From Microvirga arvi (GTDB lineage Bacteria > Pseudomonadota > Alphaproteobacteria > Rhizobiales > Beijerinckiaceae), in NCBI RefSeq assembly GCF_016892765.1, contig NZ_JAFEMD010000008.1:86535-150534 (forward strand): a DNA stretch of 64,000 bases, in the 5' to 3' direction. Positions 33,730 through 43,313 of the stretch are shown here, piece after piece. The notes below the pieces were generated by a model. The model saw only the letters and a program-made list of their open reading frames with translations, had not been told where the DNA came from and did not search any database. The translations under genes were made by a program, and so were the position numbers. The stretch's first letter is position 1. The number at the start of each line of letters is the position of its first letter.

Positions 33730-34614
33730 CTACTGCCCCTTCCAGCTCCGGCTCGTGCCCGGTGCATTGTCCTCGAATGCGACGAAGCGCTGGCGCTGCT
33801 CGCCAAGGCCTTCGATGCCAAGCGACACCACGTCGCCGGCCTTGAGGAAGCGCGGAGGCTTCAGGGCCATGCCGACGCCGGGCGGCGTGCCCGTGGTAAT
33901 CACGTCGCCGGGTTCCAGAATCATGAAGTGGGAGACGTAGGAGACGATCTGCGCCACGTTGAAGATCATGGTCTTCGTCGAGCCGGTTTGCATGCGCTCG
34001 CCATTCACATCGAGCCACATGGAGAGGTTCTGAGGGTCGGGGATTTCGTCCCTGGTCACCAGCCAAGGGCCGAGAGGTCCGAAAGTCGGGCACCCTTTGC
34101 CCTTGGTCCAGGTGCCGCCGCGCTCGATCTGGAATTCGCGCTCGGAAACGTCGTTGCAGACGCAGTAGCCGGCCACATAGTTGAAGGCCTCGTTGGCGCC
34201 GATATAGGAGGCGCGCTCGCCGATCACGATAGCGAGTTCCACCTCCCAATCCGTCTTCTGCGAGCCGCGCGGGATGATCACGTCGTCATGGGGGCCGACG
34301 ATGCAGGACGGTGCCTTGTTGAAGACGATGGGCTCGGCCGGAATGGCTGCGCCCGTCTCGGCCGCATGGTCGGCATAGTTCAGCCCGATGGCGATGAAAT
34401 TGCGGACCTGCCCCACGCAGGCTCCCAGGCGCTGGCCCGAAGGGGCAAGGGGGAGGGTGCTCGGGTCCGTCTGGCGAATGCGGTCCAGCGTCTGCGAGGA
34501 CAGAGTCGCTCCGGTAACGTCAGGAATAAGCCCCGACAGATCCCGGACCTGCCCGTCGGCGTCCAGCAGTCCCGGCTTCTCCTGCCCGGCTTCCCCAAAT
34601 CTCACCAGCTTCAT
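33730..34614 (-). CDS. fumarylacetoacetate hydrolase family protein
   Basis: A 294-residue FAH-fold enzyme. The N-terminal small domain (MKLVRFGEAGQEKPGLLDADG) precedes the catalytic core with IGLNYADHA, the acidic metal ligands in WEVELAIVIG, and TTGTPPGVGMALKPPRFLKAGD near the end. The family cleaves or isomerises 2-oxo acid-type compounds. Length and pattern fit enzymes often named ureidoglycolate lyase or 2-hydroxyhepta-dienedioate isomerase-like; substrate not decided. ATG 34614 is used; the codon before it is TTG. Confidence 0.87.
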   Translation of the reverse strand: MKLVRFGEAGQEKPGLLDADGQVRDLSGLIPDVTGATLSSQTLDRIRQTDPSTLPLAPSGQRLGACVGQVRNFIAIGLNYADHAAETGAAIPAEPIVFNKAPSCIVGPHDDVIIPRGSQKTDWEVELAIVIGERASYIGANEAFNYVAGYCVCNDVSEREFQIERGGTWTKGKGCPTFGPLGPWLVTRDEIPDPQNLSMWLDVNGERMQTGSTKTMIFNVAQIVSYVSHFMILEPGDVITTGTPPGVGMALKPPRFLKAGDVVSLGIEGLGEQRQRFVAFEDNAPGTSRSWKGQ

Positions 34615-34994
34615 CAAGCGCTCCTCTCGTTACGATACCGGCATAATCGGCGCGGCTGCTTCGTGCAAGAATGCACTTTCAGGCGTAAACATGTTGCTGT
34701 TTTGCCACGAGACCGCACAAAGTGGGGAATTTCCGCCTCTTCAGTATTCGAAGCAGAGACCGGCAACGGTCATTCCAATACATCGGTTTACATATGAACC
34801 ATTAGGGCATGCTTTGAGAATACTGAATTTTTTGAGAGTATTTCGAAGTAAAATTCACATCGAATTCTAAAATTTAGCATATGTTAACAATCTAAGCGCG
34901 GCGCATAATCGGATTGCGGCGGAATTTAAGCGTTGGCACATTGGCCCCAAGGCGGGATTCGCCCGCAGAAGAAACAAATGGGTAGGAAAACTCC
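34615..34994. other. AT-rich intergenic region upstream of the FadL-type porin
   Basis: About 380 bases between divergent genes. GC falls clearly from about 34780 to 34900. It presumably holds promoters for both neighbours and a long 5' leader for the outer-membrane protein gene, but I see no confident element. Confidence 0.5.
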
Positions 34995-36287
34995 ATGAGT
35001 CGTCTCTCTCGTCCTTTGACCCTTGCTGCAGTCTCTCTTGCAGCTCTCGTCGCCGCTCAGGGCGGCGCCCAGGCCGGTGGCTTCGCCATCCGCGAGCAGA
35101 GCGCCACGGCTCAGGGTCTTTCCTTCGCCGGTGCCGCATCGGGTTCGGGCTACCTCTCGTCCATGTTCTGGAACCCCGCCGCCATTACGATGATGCCCGG
35201 CTGGCAGACCGATGCGAGCCTGTCGCTCATCGTCCCGCGGGTCGACATCAACCCACTGCCGTCCGTTCCGACCTTCGCTCTCGGCGGGTCCGGCGACATC
35301 GGCCAGGATGCGCTCGTTGCGGCGAGCTACAACTCCTACCAGATCAACGACATGCTGTGGGTCGGCCTCTCCGCCACCTCGCCCTACGGCCTCGTGACGG
35401 ATCCGCGGGACAACTGGTCCGGTCAGGTCTATTCCCGTTCGTCGAGGGTCTTCTCCGTCAACGTCAACCCGGTCGTCGGCGTGAAGCTGAACGACTGGTT
35501 CTCGGTTGCGGTCGGCCCGTCCCTTCAGTACTTCGACATCAAGCTCAAGCGGGCGGCAGGCGTGGCGCCCGGCGCACCGAGCGTCATCCTCGACGGCGAC
35601 GACATCGGTTTCGGCTTCACGGCCGGTGTGACGATCACGCCGTTCGCCGGCACGACGATCGGTCTCGGCTATCGCTCACGGATCGAGCATGGCCTTGAAG
35701 GTACGGTCTCCATCCCGGGTCCGACCGGCATCATTCCGATCAGCTCCGATCTGAGCACCCCGGACCAGCTCACCCTCGGCATCTCGCATGCCTTCACGCC
35801 CGCCTTGACGGTGCATGCGGGTTTCGAGTGGACGAACTGGAGCATTCTTGAGACGCCTCTCGTCACCGGCCCCGGCGGCGTTGTCGTCACCGACCTGCCC
35901 CTCAACTACGACGACGGCTATTTCTACTCCCTCGGTTTCGACTACAAGCTGAACGACCAGCTCACCCTGCGCGCCGGCTTGGCCTACGAGGAATCGCCGA
36001 TCGACACGAACATCCGTTCCACCCGTCTGCCCGACAATGACCGCATCTGGGCGTCTGTCGGCGCCAGCTACCAGTGGAACAACAAGCTGTCCTTCGACCT
36101 CGCCTACACCCACATCTTCACGAAAGAGACGGATATCCGTATCGTTCCCGGGCATCAGGACTTCGAAGGGCTTCCCTTCCTTGCCGATGTGGATGCCAGC
36201 ACGGATATCGTGACAGTCGGTCTGCGCTATCGCTGGGACGATCCGGTGGTTGCCATCCCGGCGGCTCCGATCGTTCGCAAGTACTGA
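34995..36287 (+). CDS. FadL/OmpP1-type outer-membrane transporter
   Basis: A 430-residue outer-membrane beta barrel. A signal peptide (about residues 1-27) is followed by the family N-terminus GGFAIREQSATAQGLSFAGAA (hatch with the NPA-like FWNPAAITMMPG motif). Repeated amphipathic strands continue to a C-terminal aromatic end, VGLRYRWDDPVVAIPAAPIVRKY. FadL-family channels take up hydrophobic compounds such as long-chain fatty acids or aromatic hydrocarbons. A PHA synthase gene lies convergently downstream, which would fit fatty-acid-derived carbon storage (inference). Confidence 0.92.
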   Translation: MSRLSRPLTLAAVSLAALVAAQGGAQAGGFAIREQSATAQGLSFAGAASGSGYLSSMFWNPAAITMMPGWQTDASLSLIVPRVDINPLPSVPTFALGGSGDIGQDALVAASYNSYQINDMLWVGLSATSPYGLVTDPRDNWSGQVYSRSSRVFSVNVNPVVGVKLNDWFSVAVGPSLQYFDIKLKRAAGVAPGAPSVILDGDDIGFGFTAGVTITPFAGTTIGLGYRSRIEHGLEGTVSIPGPTGIIPISSDLSTPDQLTLGISHAFTPALTVHAGFEWTNWSILETPLVTGPGGVVVTDLPLNYDDGYFYSLGFDYKLNDQLTLRAGLAYEESPIDTNIRSTRLPDNDRIWASVGASYQWNNKLSFDLAYTHIFTKETDIRIVPGHQDFEGLPFLADVDASTDIVTVGLRYRWDDPVVAIPAAPIVRKY

Positions 36288-36311
36288 GTTCTTCAGTAAC
36301 TAGACAACAAG

Positions 36312-36340
36312 AAGGCCGGCGTTTCGCCGGCCTTTCGTTT
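36312..36340. terminator. terminator between fadL-like gene and phaC
   Basis: A perfect 10-bp stem (36312-36321 with 36325-36334), TTT loop, T-rich tail on the plus strand; between convergent genes. Confidence 0.88.
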
Positions 36341-36367
36341 TTGGGTATGGGCAAAGAAAATGAAGCT

Positions 36368-38227
36368 TCAGGACTTCGCCAGAACGTAGGTTCCAGGCGC
36401 GTCGCAGAGAGGTTCGAGCTTGCCGCTTCCAGGCTCCCGCGCCGGCACCATCTTGGGGGCTTGGGCCTTGATCCATTCGAACCAGTAGGGCCACCAGGAG
36501 CCGGGAGTCTCGTTGGCCTGCTTCATCCAATCCTCCAGTTCCCCCTCAGTGGGGCCGCCGGTCCAGAACTGGTATTTCGGCTTACCCGGCGGATTGACGA
36601 CGCCGGCGATGTGCCCCGATCCAGCAAGCACGTAGTGGACCGGTCCGCCGAAGGCCTTCGAGCCGACGAAGACCGAGCGGGCAGGGGCGATGTGGTCTTC
36701 CTTGGCGGCCAGGTTGAAGATCGGCACCTTCACCTTCTTCAGATCCAGCTTCACGCCGGCCAGCTCCATCTCGCCCTTGGCGAGCTTGTTCTCGAGATAG
36801 CAGTTGCGCAGGTAGAAGGCGTGATTGGCCGCGGGCATGCGGGTCGAATCGGCGTTCCAATACAGCAGGTCGAACGGAAGGGGCGCCTTGCCCTTCATGT
36901 AGACGTTGATCACATAGGGCCAGATCAGGTCGGTCGGCCGCAGCATGTTGAAGGCGTTGGCCATACGCGAGCCTTCGAGGTAGCCGCGCTTCTTCATATT
37001 GGCTTCGAGATTGCGAACCTCCTCCTCGCCCGCGAACACCTTGAGATCGCCGGCATGGGTGAAATCCACCTGCGCCGTAAACAATGTGGCGCTGTCGATG
37101 CGCTTGTCGCGTTTGGCAGCCATGTAGGCGAGGGTTGTGGACAGCAGGGTTCCGCCGACGCAGTAGCCGATCGCCGTCACCTTTTTCTCAGCCGTAGCCT
37201 GCTCGATGGCTTCCAGCGCCGCGAAGATGCCGTCGCGCATGTAATGCTCGAAGCCCTTCTCGGCATGCTGCTCGGCCGGGTTCACCCAGGATATGCAGAA
37301 GACGGTGAGGCCCTGCGAGACCGCCCAGCGGATGAAGCTCTTATCCGGGTTGAGATCGAGGATGTAGTACTTGTTGATCCAGGGCGGCACGATCAGAAGC
37401 GGTCGCTTGAGCACCTTCTCCGTCGTCGGCGCGTACTGGATCAGCTCGATCAGATCGTTGCGGAAGATCACCTTGCCCGGAGTGGTGGCGATGTTGACGC
37501 CGACCTTGAAGTTGCTCGGATCCGACTGGCGGATCTTCAGCTCACCCTGGCCGGCCTCGATGTCCTCCGCCAGCATGGAGATGCCGCGCACGAGGTTGGC
37601 ACCGTTCTCGCGCATGGTCTCCCGGATGAGTTCGGGATTGGTCAGGAGGAAGTTGGAGGGCGAGAGCGCGCTGGACAGCTGCTTGAGATAGAACTGCGCC
37701 TTGTGCCGGGTGCGCTCGTCGAGGCCATCCGCATTCTCCACCAAATCCTCCGCCCAGCGGGACGATATGAGGTAGGCCTGCTTCAGGAAATCGAAGATCG
37801 GGTTCTCGGACCATTCCGGGTCCTTGAAGCGGTTGTCCTTGGGCTCGGGCTCGGCGACCGGCTCCGCAGGCTCGCCCTGAGCGCGCCTCAGGGTCGAGGC
37901 CCAGAGGCTCAGGAACTGAGTGCCGAGACGAGACTGGGCCTCCAGGCTCTTCTGCGGATCGGTCATCCAGGCTTCGGCCACGCGGCTCAAGGACTTGATC
38001 GCCTCCGAGGCATCTCCGGGAGGTTCGGTTAGAATTTTGCCTTCCTGAACAGGCTTGAGATAGGCCGCAGCGGCCTTGCCGGCGCCCTCGATGAAGCGCG
38101 TCATATTACGGGAGAGTTCCTCGAAGTCCGGTGTAGAGGCTTGAGTCTTCTCTTCACCATATGGCTTGTCCATAAGGCGATCTCCCTCTATCGCAGCAGC
38201 ATTGCCCTCGGGCTGCACTTCCGACAT
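36368..38227 (-). CDS. phaC: class I polyhydroxyalkanoate synthase
   Basis: A 619-residue PHA polymerase. It polymerises 3-hydroxyacyl-CoA into storage granules. The N-terminal PhaC domain is followed by an alpha/beta hydrolase core. [21 protein letters not shown] is highly conserved, the lipase-like box GYCVGGT carries catalytic Cys356, and [11 protein letters not shown] and [12 protein letters not shown] carry the Asp and His of the triad. Length fits class I. The first 40 residues are poorly conserved, so an ATG at 38173 is possible. Confidence 0.95.
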   Translation of the reverse strand: MSEVQPEGNAAAIEGDRLMDKPYGEEKTQASTPDFEELSRNMTRFIEGAGKAAAAYLKPVQEGKILTEPPGDASEAIKSLSRVAEAWMTDPQKSLEAQSRLGTQFLSLWASTLRRAQGEPAEPVAEPEPKDNRFKDPEWSENPIFDFLKQAYLISSRWAEDLVENADGLDERTRHKAQFYLKQLSSALSPSNFLLTNPELIRETMRENGANLVRGISMLAEDIEAGQGELKIRQSDPSNFKVGVNIATTPGKVIFRNDLIELIQYAPTTEKVLKRPLLIVPPWINKYYILDLNPDKSFIRWAVSQGLTVFCISWVNPAEQHAEKGFEHYMRDGIFAALEAIEQATAEKKVTAIGYCVGGTLLSTTLAYMAAKRDKRIDSATLFTAQVDFTHAGDLKVFAGEEEVRNLEANMKKRGYLEGSRMANAFNMLRPTDLIWPYVINVYMKGKAPLPFDLLYWNADSTRMPAANHAFYLRNCYLENKLAKGEMELAGVKLDLKKVKVPIFNLAAKEDHIAPARSVFVGSKAFGGPVHYVLAGSGHIAGVVNPPGKPKYQFWTGGPTEGELEDWMKQANETPGSWWPYWFEWIKAQAPKMVPAREPGSGKLEPLCDAPGTYVLAKS

Positions 38228-38285
38228 CTTAGCTTTCGACCTGTCGGGTTTGCCAGAGTCATGTTGCCATCCTTAGGTATCAGAA

Positions 38286-38693
38286 ATGCGTAAGAAGCCC
38301 CTTTCGATCCCTCGCGTTGCGGCGTTTGCGCTGATCTCGTTCGCGGCTGCCGGCATGGCAGGTTGCAACAGCAACCCCGTGCGGGACGTGGCAGCGAGCG
38401 TTGGGGCGGGGCCCCAGATGGCGGCGAGTCCGGACTTCGTTGCGCGCTCCCGGCCGGCCGATCTCGACTATATGCCGATCAGTGCCTCGGTGCCCGAGCG
38501 TCCGACCCCGGCTCGCACGGCGCAGGAGATCAAGGCTGCCGAGGCGGAGATGGATGCCCTGAGGGCTCGGAACGAGGCGGCCGGCGCACAGGCTGCAGAT
38601 CTGGGCAAGACGCCGCCGCCTGAGCCGATCAGGCTTCCGGCCAACACGTCGCAGCAGACGCGCCAGAAGACGAATTCCAAGAGAACGCCTTAG
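38286..38693 (+). CDS. putative lipoprotein
   Basis: A 135-residue protein with a lipoprotein signal peptide ending AAGMAGC, making Cys26 the likely lipidated residue. The mature part is polar with a helical Glu/Ala-rich stretch (QEIKAAEAEMDALRARNEAAG, about residues 80-100) and a basic Thr/Lys tail. No known family. It precedes the aminotransferase gene by 43 bases and may be co-transcribed with it. Confidence 0.72.
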   Translation: MRKKPLSIPRVAAFALISFAAAGMAGCNSNPVRDVAASVGAGPQMAASPDFVARSRPADLDYMPISASVPERPTPARTAQEIKAAEAEMDALRARNEAAGAQAADLGKTPPPEPIRLPANTSQQTRQKTNSKRTP

Positions 38694-38736
38694 TGCCTAT
38701 ACGGAATGATGTGATTCCGCTCGGGGACGAGAAACC

Positions 38737-39957
38737 ATGTCTGATTTCTACCGGATCAAGCGCCTTCCGCCTTACGTCTTCGAGCAGGTCAACCGCATCA
38801 AGGCGGCCGCCCGGGCCAATGGGGCCGACATCATCGACCTCGGCATGGGCAATCCGGACCTCCCGGCTCCGCAGCATGTGATCGACAAGCTCGTCGAGAC
38901 CGTGGGCAAGCCCCGGACCGACCGCTACTCCGCCTCCAAGGGCATCTCGGGCCTGCGCCGCGCCCAGGCCGGCTATTACGAGCGCCGCTTCGGCGTGAAG
39001 CTCAACCCGGACACGCAGGTGGTGGCGACGCTGGGCTCGAAGGAAGGCTTCGCCAACATGGCCCAGGCGATCACGGAGCCGGGCGATGTGATCCTGGTGC
39101 CGAACCCGAGCTACCCGATCCATGCCTTCGGCTTCCTGATGGCGGGCGGCGTCATCCGCTCGGTTCCCGCCGAGCCGACCCCCGATTTCTTCATCGCCGC
39201 CGAGCGGGCCGTGGCCCACTCGATCCCGAAGCCAGTGGCGCTCGTCGTCTGCTATCCGTCGAACCCGACGGCCTATGTGGCCTCCCTCGATTTCTACCGG
39301 GATCTCGTCGCCTTCGCGAAGAAGCACGAGCTGATTCTGCTGTCGGACCTTGCCTATTCGGAGGTCTATTTCGACGAGGCGAACCCGCCGCCCTCGATCC
39401 TGCAGGTGCCCGGCGCCATGGATGTGGCCGTGGAGTTCACCTCCATGTCCAAGACCTTCTCCATGGCCGGCTGGCGCATCGGCTTCGCGGTCGGCAACGA
39501 GCGCCTGCTGGCGGCTCTGGCCCGCGTGAAATCCTATCTCGATTACGGAGCTTTCACGCCGGTGCAGGTGGCGGCAACCGCAGCCCTGAACGGGCCGGAC
39601 GACTGCATCCGCGAGATGCGGGCGACCTACAAGCGCCGCCGCGACGTGATGGTCGATTCCTTCGCGAAGGCAGGTTGGCCCGTGCCGGTGCCCACCGCTT
39701 CCATGTTCGCCTGGGTGCAGATCCCCGAGAAGTTCCGGTTCATGGGCAGCCTGGAGTTCTCCAAGCTCCTGGTGGAGAAGGCCGACGTGGCGGTTGCCCC
39801 CGGCATCGGCTTCGGCGAGCACGGCGATGACTATGTGCGCATCGCCCTTGTGGAAAACGAGCAGCGCATCCGCCAGGCTGCGCGTAACATCCGCAAGTTC
39901 TTCGATAATGCGGACCAGACCCTCCACAACGTGGTGCCGATGGTTCGCCGCGGCTAA
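38737..39957 (+). CDS. class I aminotransferase, LL-diaminopimelate/alanine aminotransferase-like
   Basis: A 406-residue fold-type I PLP enzyme. DLGMGNPDLPAP at the N-terminus, VVCYPSNPTAYVA, the SDLAYSEVYFD strand and the Schiff-base Lys239 in SMSKTFSMAGWRIGF identify it. Proteins of this group directly upstream of hom in Hyphomicrobiales are usually named LL-diaminopimelate aminotransferase or AlaC-type transaminase. Its place before homoserine dehydrogenase suggests a role in aspartate-family amino-acid metabolism. Confidence 0.88.
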   Translation: MSDFYRIKRLPPYVFEQVNRIKAAARANGADIIDLGMGNPDLPAPQHVIDKLVETVGKPRTDRYSASKGISGLRRAQAGYYERRFGVKLNPDTQVVATLGSKEGFANMAQAITEPGDVILVPNPSYPIHAFGFLMAGGVIRSVPAEPTPDFFIAAERAVAHSIPKPVALVVCYPSNPTAYVASLDFYRDLVAFAKKHELILLSDLAYSEVYFDEANPPPSILQVPGAMDVAVEFTSMSKTFSMAGWRIGFAVGNERLLAALARVKSYLDYGAFTPVQVAATAALNGPDDCIREMRATYKRRRDVMVDSFAKAGWPVPVPTASMFAWVQIPEKFRFMGSLEFSKLLVEKADVAVAPGIGFGEHGDDYVRIALVENEQRIRQAARNIRKFFDNADQTLHNVVPMVRRG

Positions 39958-39980
39958 CCCGCCGTCACAGGAATTCATGC

Positions 39981-40001
39981 CGATCCCTGTTCCAGGGATC
40001 G
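39981..40001 (+). promoter_or_regulatory. hairpin between aminotransferase gene and hom
   Basis: A perfect 9-bp stem (39981-39989 with 39993-40001) with a 3-base loop and no T-run. It probably stabilises the upstream mRNA or partially attenuates hom. Confidence 0.5.
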
Positions 40002-40068
40002 GGTCCGCATGGACATGGAACCCCGGCAGTCGTAAAAGCAGCCCGACATTCTCAAGGAGCTGTTGTAC

Positions 40069-41391
40069 GTGACTCGTCCTCTACGGGTCGGCATTGCCGG
40101 CCTCGGCACCGTCGGCGCATCGGTCATTCGCATTCTCGATCGTCAGAACGAAGTCGTCGCCCAGCGGGGCGGCCGGCCGGTCCAGGTCGTTGCGATCTCG
40201 GCCCGCGACAGGACCAAGGACAGAGGCTTCGATCTTTCCCGCTTCACGTGGCTCGACAATCCGGTGGACCTCGCCGGCTCGGTGGATGTCGATTGCGTCG
40301 TCGAGCTGGTCGGCGGCGCGGATGGTGTAGCCCTGCAGACGGTGCGCACGGCTCTGTCTCATGGCAAGCACGTGGTCACTGCCAACAAGGCGCTCCTGGC
40401 CAAGCACGGCCTCGAGCTGGCGAAGCTTGCCGAGGACAAGGGCGTCTCGCTCGCCTTCGAGGCTTCCGTCGCCGGCGGCATCCCGATCATCAAGACCCTT
40501 CGCGAGGCCCTGCCGGCCAACCGCATTTCGCGGCTCTACGGCATCCTCAACGGCACCTGCAACTACATCCTCTCCCGCATGGAGCTGGAAGGCCTCACGT
40601 TCCAGGAATGCCTGAAGGACGCCCAGCGCTTGGGCTATGCGGAGGCGGACCCGACCTTCGACGTCGAGGGCTACGACACGGCCCACAAGCTCGCAATCCT
40701 CACCAGCCTTGCCTTCGGCACTGAGATCGATGCCGATGCGATCTATGTGGAGGGCATCTCCTCGATCGCTCCGCTCGACCTCGCCATGGCGAAGGAGCTG
40801 GGTTTCCGCATCAAGCTCCTGGGCGTTGCCGAGCGCACGAGGACGGGCATAGAGCAGCGCGTTCATCCGACCATGGTGCCGAGGACGTCCTCCATCGCCC
40901 AGGTCATGGGCGTGACGAACGCGGTCACGGTCGATGCCGATGCGGTCAGGGAGCTGACCCTGATCGGGCCGGGGGCCGGGGGCGATGCCACCGCTTCGGC
41001 CGTCGTCGCGGACATCGCCGATGTTGCAACCGGCAAGGTGCAGCCGCTCTTCGGCGTCCTCATCGACCGTCTGGAAAAGGCGCCCCGCGCGCCTATGCAG
41101 CGGCATGAGGGCGGCTACTATATCCGCCTGACCGTCCATGATCGGCCCGGCGTTGCGGCGGGCGTGGCGACGCGCATGGCGGAGGCGGACATTTCGCTCG
41201 AGAGCATTCTCCAGAAGCGTTCGGAGCTCGCCGCCAACAAGGATCCGCACGGTCGCTCGGGCACTCCGGTTCCCCTGGTGCTGATCACCTATGCGGCCAC
41301 CGAGGCCTCGATCCGCTCGGCCCTGGAAAAAATTTCGGGGGATGGTCTTATCGCCGAGCCGCCCCAAGTCATTCGCATCGAACGCGAGTAA
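40069..41391 (+). CDS. hom: homoserine dehydrogenase
   Basis: A 440-residue enzyme reducing aspartate semialdehyde to homoserine. The NAD(P) fold starts GIAGLGTVGASVI, followed by TANKALLAKHG, FEASVAGGIPIIKTLREALPANRI and NGTCNYILSRM. The C-terminal ACT domain (YYIRLTVHDRPGVAAGVA) indicates allosteric threonine control. GTG 40069 is chosen because AAGGAG lies nine bases upstream; the TTG two codons earlier is too close. Confidence 0.96.
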   Translation: MTRPLRVGIAGLGTVGASVIRILDRQNEVVAQRGGRPVQVVAISARDRTKDRGFDLSRFTWLDNPVDLAGSVDVDCVVELVGGADGVALQTVRTALSHGKHVVTANKALLAKHGLELAKLAEDKGVSLAFEASVAGGIPIIKTLREALPANRISRLYGILNGTCNYILSRMELEGLTFQECLKDAQRLGYAEADPTFDVEGYDTAHKLAILTSLAFGTEIDADAIYVEGISSIAPLDLAMAKELGFRIKLLGVAERTRTGIEQRVHPTMVPRTSSIAQVMGVTNAVTVDADAVRELTLIGPGAGGDATASAVVADIADVATGKVQPLFGVLIDRLEKAPRAPMQRHEGGYYIRLTVHDRPGVAAGVATRMAEADISLESILQKRSELAANKDPHGRSGTPVPLVLITYAATEASIRSALEKISGDGLIAEPPQVIRIERE

Positions 41392-41447
41392 CCCTCGACC
41401 GGGCCTCTCGGTCCGCTCACGATCATAATAAGGGAGACGACACGTCC

Positions 41448-42446
41448 ATGTCGCAAGGCATTACCGTCCAACCGGGCCAAATCATCGAGCGCATCCTGAC
41501 CCTGGAGCTTGTCCGCGTCACCGAGCGTGCGGCCGTGGCCTCCGCCAGGCTGCGTGGCCGCGGCAATGAGAAGGCCGCCGACCAGGCTGCCGTGGATGCC
41601 ATGCGCCGTGAGCTGAACAAGCTTCCCATCGACGGCACGGTTGTGATCGGCGAGGGCGAGCGCGACGAGGCGCCGATGCTCTTCATCGGCGAGAAGGTCG
41701 GCAACAAGCAGGGGCCGAAGGTCGACATCGCCGTCGATCCGCTGGAAGGCACGACGCTCTGCGCCAAGGACATGCCCGGCTCCATCGCCGTCATGGCCAT
41801 GGCTGAGGCCGGTACGCTCCTGGCTGCGCCCGACGTCTACATGCACAAGATCGCCATCGGCCCCGGCTACCCTGCCGGCACCGTCGATCTCGACGCCAGC
41901 CCGGAGGAAAACCTGCACAACCTCGCTAAGGCGAAGGGCGTGAAGGTGAACGAACTCACGGCCCTCGTGCTCGACCGCCCGCGCCATGCGGATCTGATCG
42001 CCGCCATCCGCAAGACGGGAGCCGGCATTCGCCTGATCTCGGACGGCGACGTCGCCGGCGTGATCTTCACGACGAAGCCTTCGGAAACCGGCATCGACAT
42101 CTATCTCGGCATCGGCGCGGCCCCCGAAGGCGTGCTGGCGGCAGGCGCCCTGCGCTGCATCGGCGGCCAGATGCAGGCCCGCCTGATCCTCGATTCGGAG
42201 GAGAAGCGCTCCCGCGCCCTTCAGATGGGCGTGACCGATCCCAACAAGAAATACGACATGGCGGACCTCGCCCGCGGCGACGTGATCGTGGCCGCGACCG
42301 GCGTCACCGACGGCGCGCTGATCAAGGGCGTCCATTTCGGCAAGGACGTGATCACCACCGAGACCGTGGTGTACCGCTCCGCCACCGGCACCGTACGCCG
42401 CATCTACGGCGAGCACCGGGAACTGGCGAAGTTCCATCTGGACTAG
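41448..42446 (+). CDS. glpX: class II fructose-1,6-bisphosphatase
   Basis: A 332-residue GlpX-type phosphatase for gluconeogenesis (some members also hydrolyse sedoheptulose-1,7-bisphosphate). VIGEGERDEAPMLFIGEKVG and IAVDPLEGTTLCAKDMPG carry the metal- and phosphate-binding residues; IGIGAAPEGVLAAGALRCIGGQMQ is also diagnostic. AGGGAGA precedes ATG 41448. It lies downstream of hom in the order hom-glpX-recJ that is conserved in this bacterial order. Confidence 0.95.
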   Translation: MSQGITVQPGQIIERILTLELVRVTERAAVASARLRGRGNEKAADQAAVDAMRRELNKLPIDGTVVIGEGERDEAPMLFIGEKVGNKQGPKVDIAVDPLEGTTLCAKDMPGSIAVMAMAEAGTLLAAPDVYMHKIAIGPGYPAGTVDLDASPEENLHNLAKAKGVKVNELTALVLDRPRHADLIAAIRKTGAGIRLISDGDVAGVIFTTKPSETGIDIYLGIGAAPEGVLAAGALRCIGGQMQARLILDSEEKRSRALQMGVTDPNKKYDMADLARGDVIVAATGVTDGALIKGVHFGKDVITTETVVYRSATGTVRRIYGEHRELAKFHLD

Positions 42447-42467
42447 CCTTTTACAAAATGCTCAGAC

Positions 42468-42549
42468 GTCATGGCCGGGCTTGTCCCGGCCATCCACGTT
42501 TTTAGGAGGTTTGAAAACGTGGATCCCCGGAACAAGTCCGGGGATGACG
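42468..42549. repeat. dispersed palindromic repeat element
   Basis: Nested hairpins: ATGGCCGGG.../CCCGGCCAT (42471-42493), ATCCACGTTTT/AAAACGTGGAT (42492-42523) and CCCCGG.../CCGGGG (42524-42542), bounded by CGTCAT and GATGACG. It fuses in frame with the start region of the following GNAT gene, giving a false N-terminal extension. Confidence 0.8.
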
Positions 42550-42560
42550 CTGGAGCAGGT

Positions 42561-43016
42561 ATGGACAACCAAATGATCCACATACGTCCCTTTACCACGG
42601 GCGACCGCGAAGCCTGGGAGCCCCTCTGGCAGGGCTATCTCACGTTCTACAAATCCTCTTTACCAGCCGAGGTGACGGAGGAGACGTGGCGGCGGCTCAA
42701 TGATCCGGCCGAGCCCATGCACGGGCTTGCCGCCATCCTCGACGGCAGGATCGTCGGCATCGTGCACTACCTTTATCACCGCTCCACCTGGACGACGGGC
42801 GATTACTGCTACCTGCAGGATCTGTTCACGGCGGAGGAGGCGCGGGGGCGCGGGGCCGGCCGGGCTCTGATCGAGGCGGTCTACGAGAAGGCGCAGGCCG
42901 ATGGCGCCAGCCGGGTCTATTGGCTGACCCACGAGACCAACATTTCAGCCCAGGGGCTCTACGACAAGGTCGCCGCCCGCACGGGATTTATCCAATACCG
43001 GCAGCTGCTGAGCTGA
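42561..43016 (+). CDS. GNAT family N-acetyltransferase
   Basis: A 151-residue acetyltransferase with IRPFTTGDREAWEPLWQGYLTFY at the N-terminus and the acetyl-CoA loop ARGRGAGRALIEAVYEKA. The C-terminal LTHETNISAQGLYDKVAARTGFIQYRQ is typical. ATG 42561 is used because an upstream in-frame ATG (42471) lies inside the palindromic repeat. Target unknown. Confidence 0.88.
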   Translation: MDNQMIHIRPFTTGDREAWEPLWQGYLTFYKSSLPAEVTEETWRRLNDPAEPMHGLAAILDGRIVGIVHYLYHRSTWTTGDYCYLQDLFTAEEARGRGAGRALIEAVYEKAQADGASRVYWLTHETNISAQGLYDKVAARTGFIQYRQLLS

Positions 43017-43018
43017 GA

Positions 43019-43257
43019 CGTCATGCCCGGACTTGATCCGGGGATCCGGCTTTGTTCAAGACATACCCTCATCCTGAGGAGGTCGCGGAGCGACCGTCTC
43101 GAAGGATCGTCCAGTGCTCTCTCCCTCCCCCCTCTGCGGGGGAGGGTGGCGAATGAAAGTGAGCCGGGAGAGGGGGCGTCATTGGTCTTGCACCGCCCCT
43201 CTCCCGACCCTCGCTGACGCGAGGGCCACCCTCTCCCGCACAGGGGAGAGGGCAGGC
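43019..43257. repeat. mosaic of dispersed repeats
   Basis: Three repeat types in succession: CGTCATGCCCGG...CCGGGGATCC near 43020-43050; a CTCATCCTGAGGAGG...CGAAGGAT element near 43070-43110; and a long imperfect inverted repeat built from CTCTCCCTC/GAGGGTGGC and GGCCACCCTCTCCC from 43120 to 43250. All are familiar multi-copy intergenic elements in Hyphomicrobiales. No coding sequence is supported. Confidence 0.75.
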
Positions 43258-43278
43258 GCGCGTGTTCTTATTTTGTTC

Positions 43279-43307
43279 TTGACAATCATCCTAAGCTGGG
43301 CTATATC
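43279..43307 (+). promoter_or_regulatory. sigma-70 promoter of the 6S RNA
   Basis: TTGACA (43279-43284), 17-base spacer, TATATC (43302-43307): a near-consensus housekeeping promoter, predicting a start at about 43314. Confidence 0.75.
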
Positions 43308-43313
43308 GTTGTC

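Noticed and set aside
36074..38032. 652-codon plus-strand open frame
   Set aside because: Antisense to phaC, which shows complete catalytic motifs.
40009..40035. eight-codon frame with two Met codons before hom, considered as a leader peptide
   Set aside because: Too short, no terminator/antiterminator pair after it, and Met codons alone are not convincing.
42471..42560. N-terminal extension of the GNAT gene (MAGLVPAIHVF type)
   Set aside because: It is translated dispersed repeat, a familiar false extension in this bacterial order.
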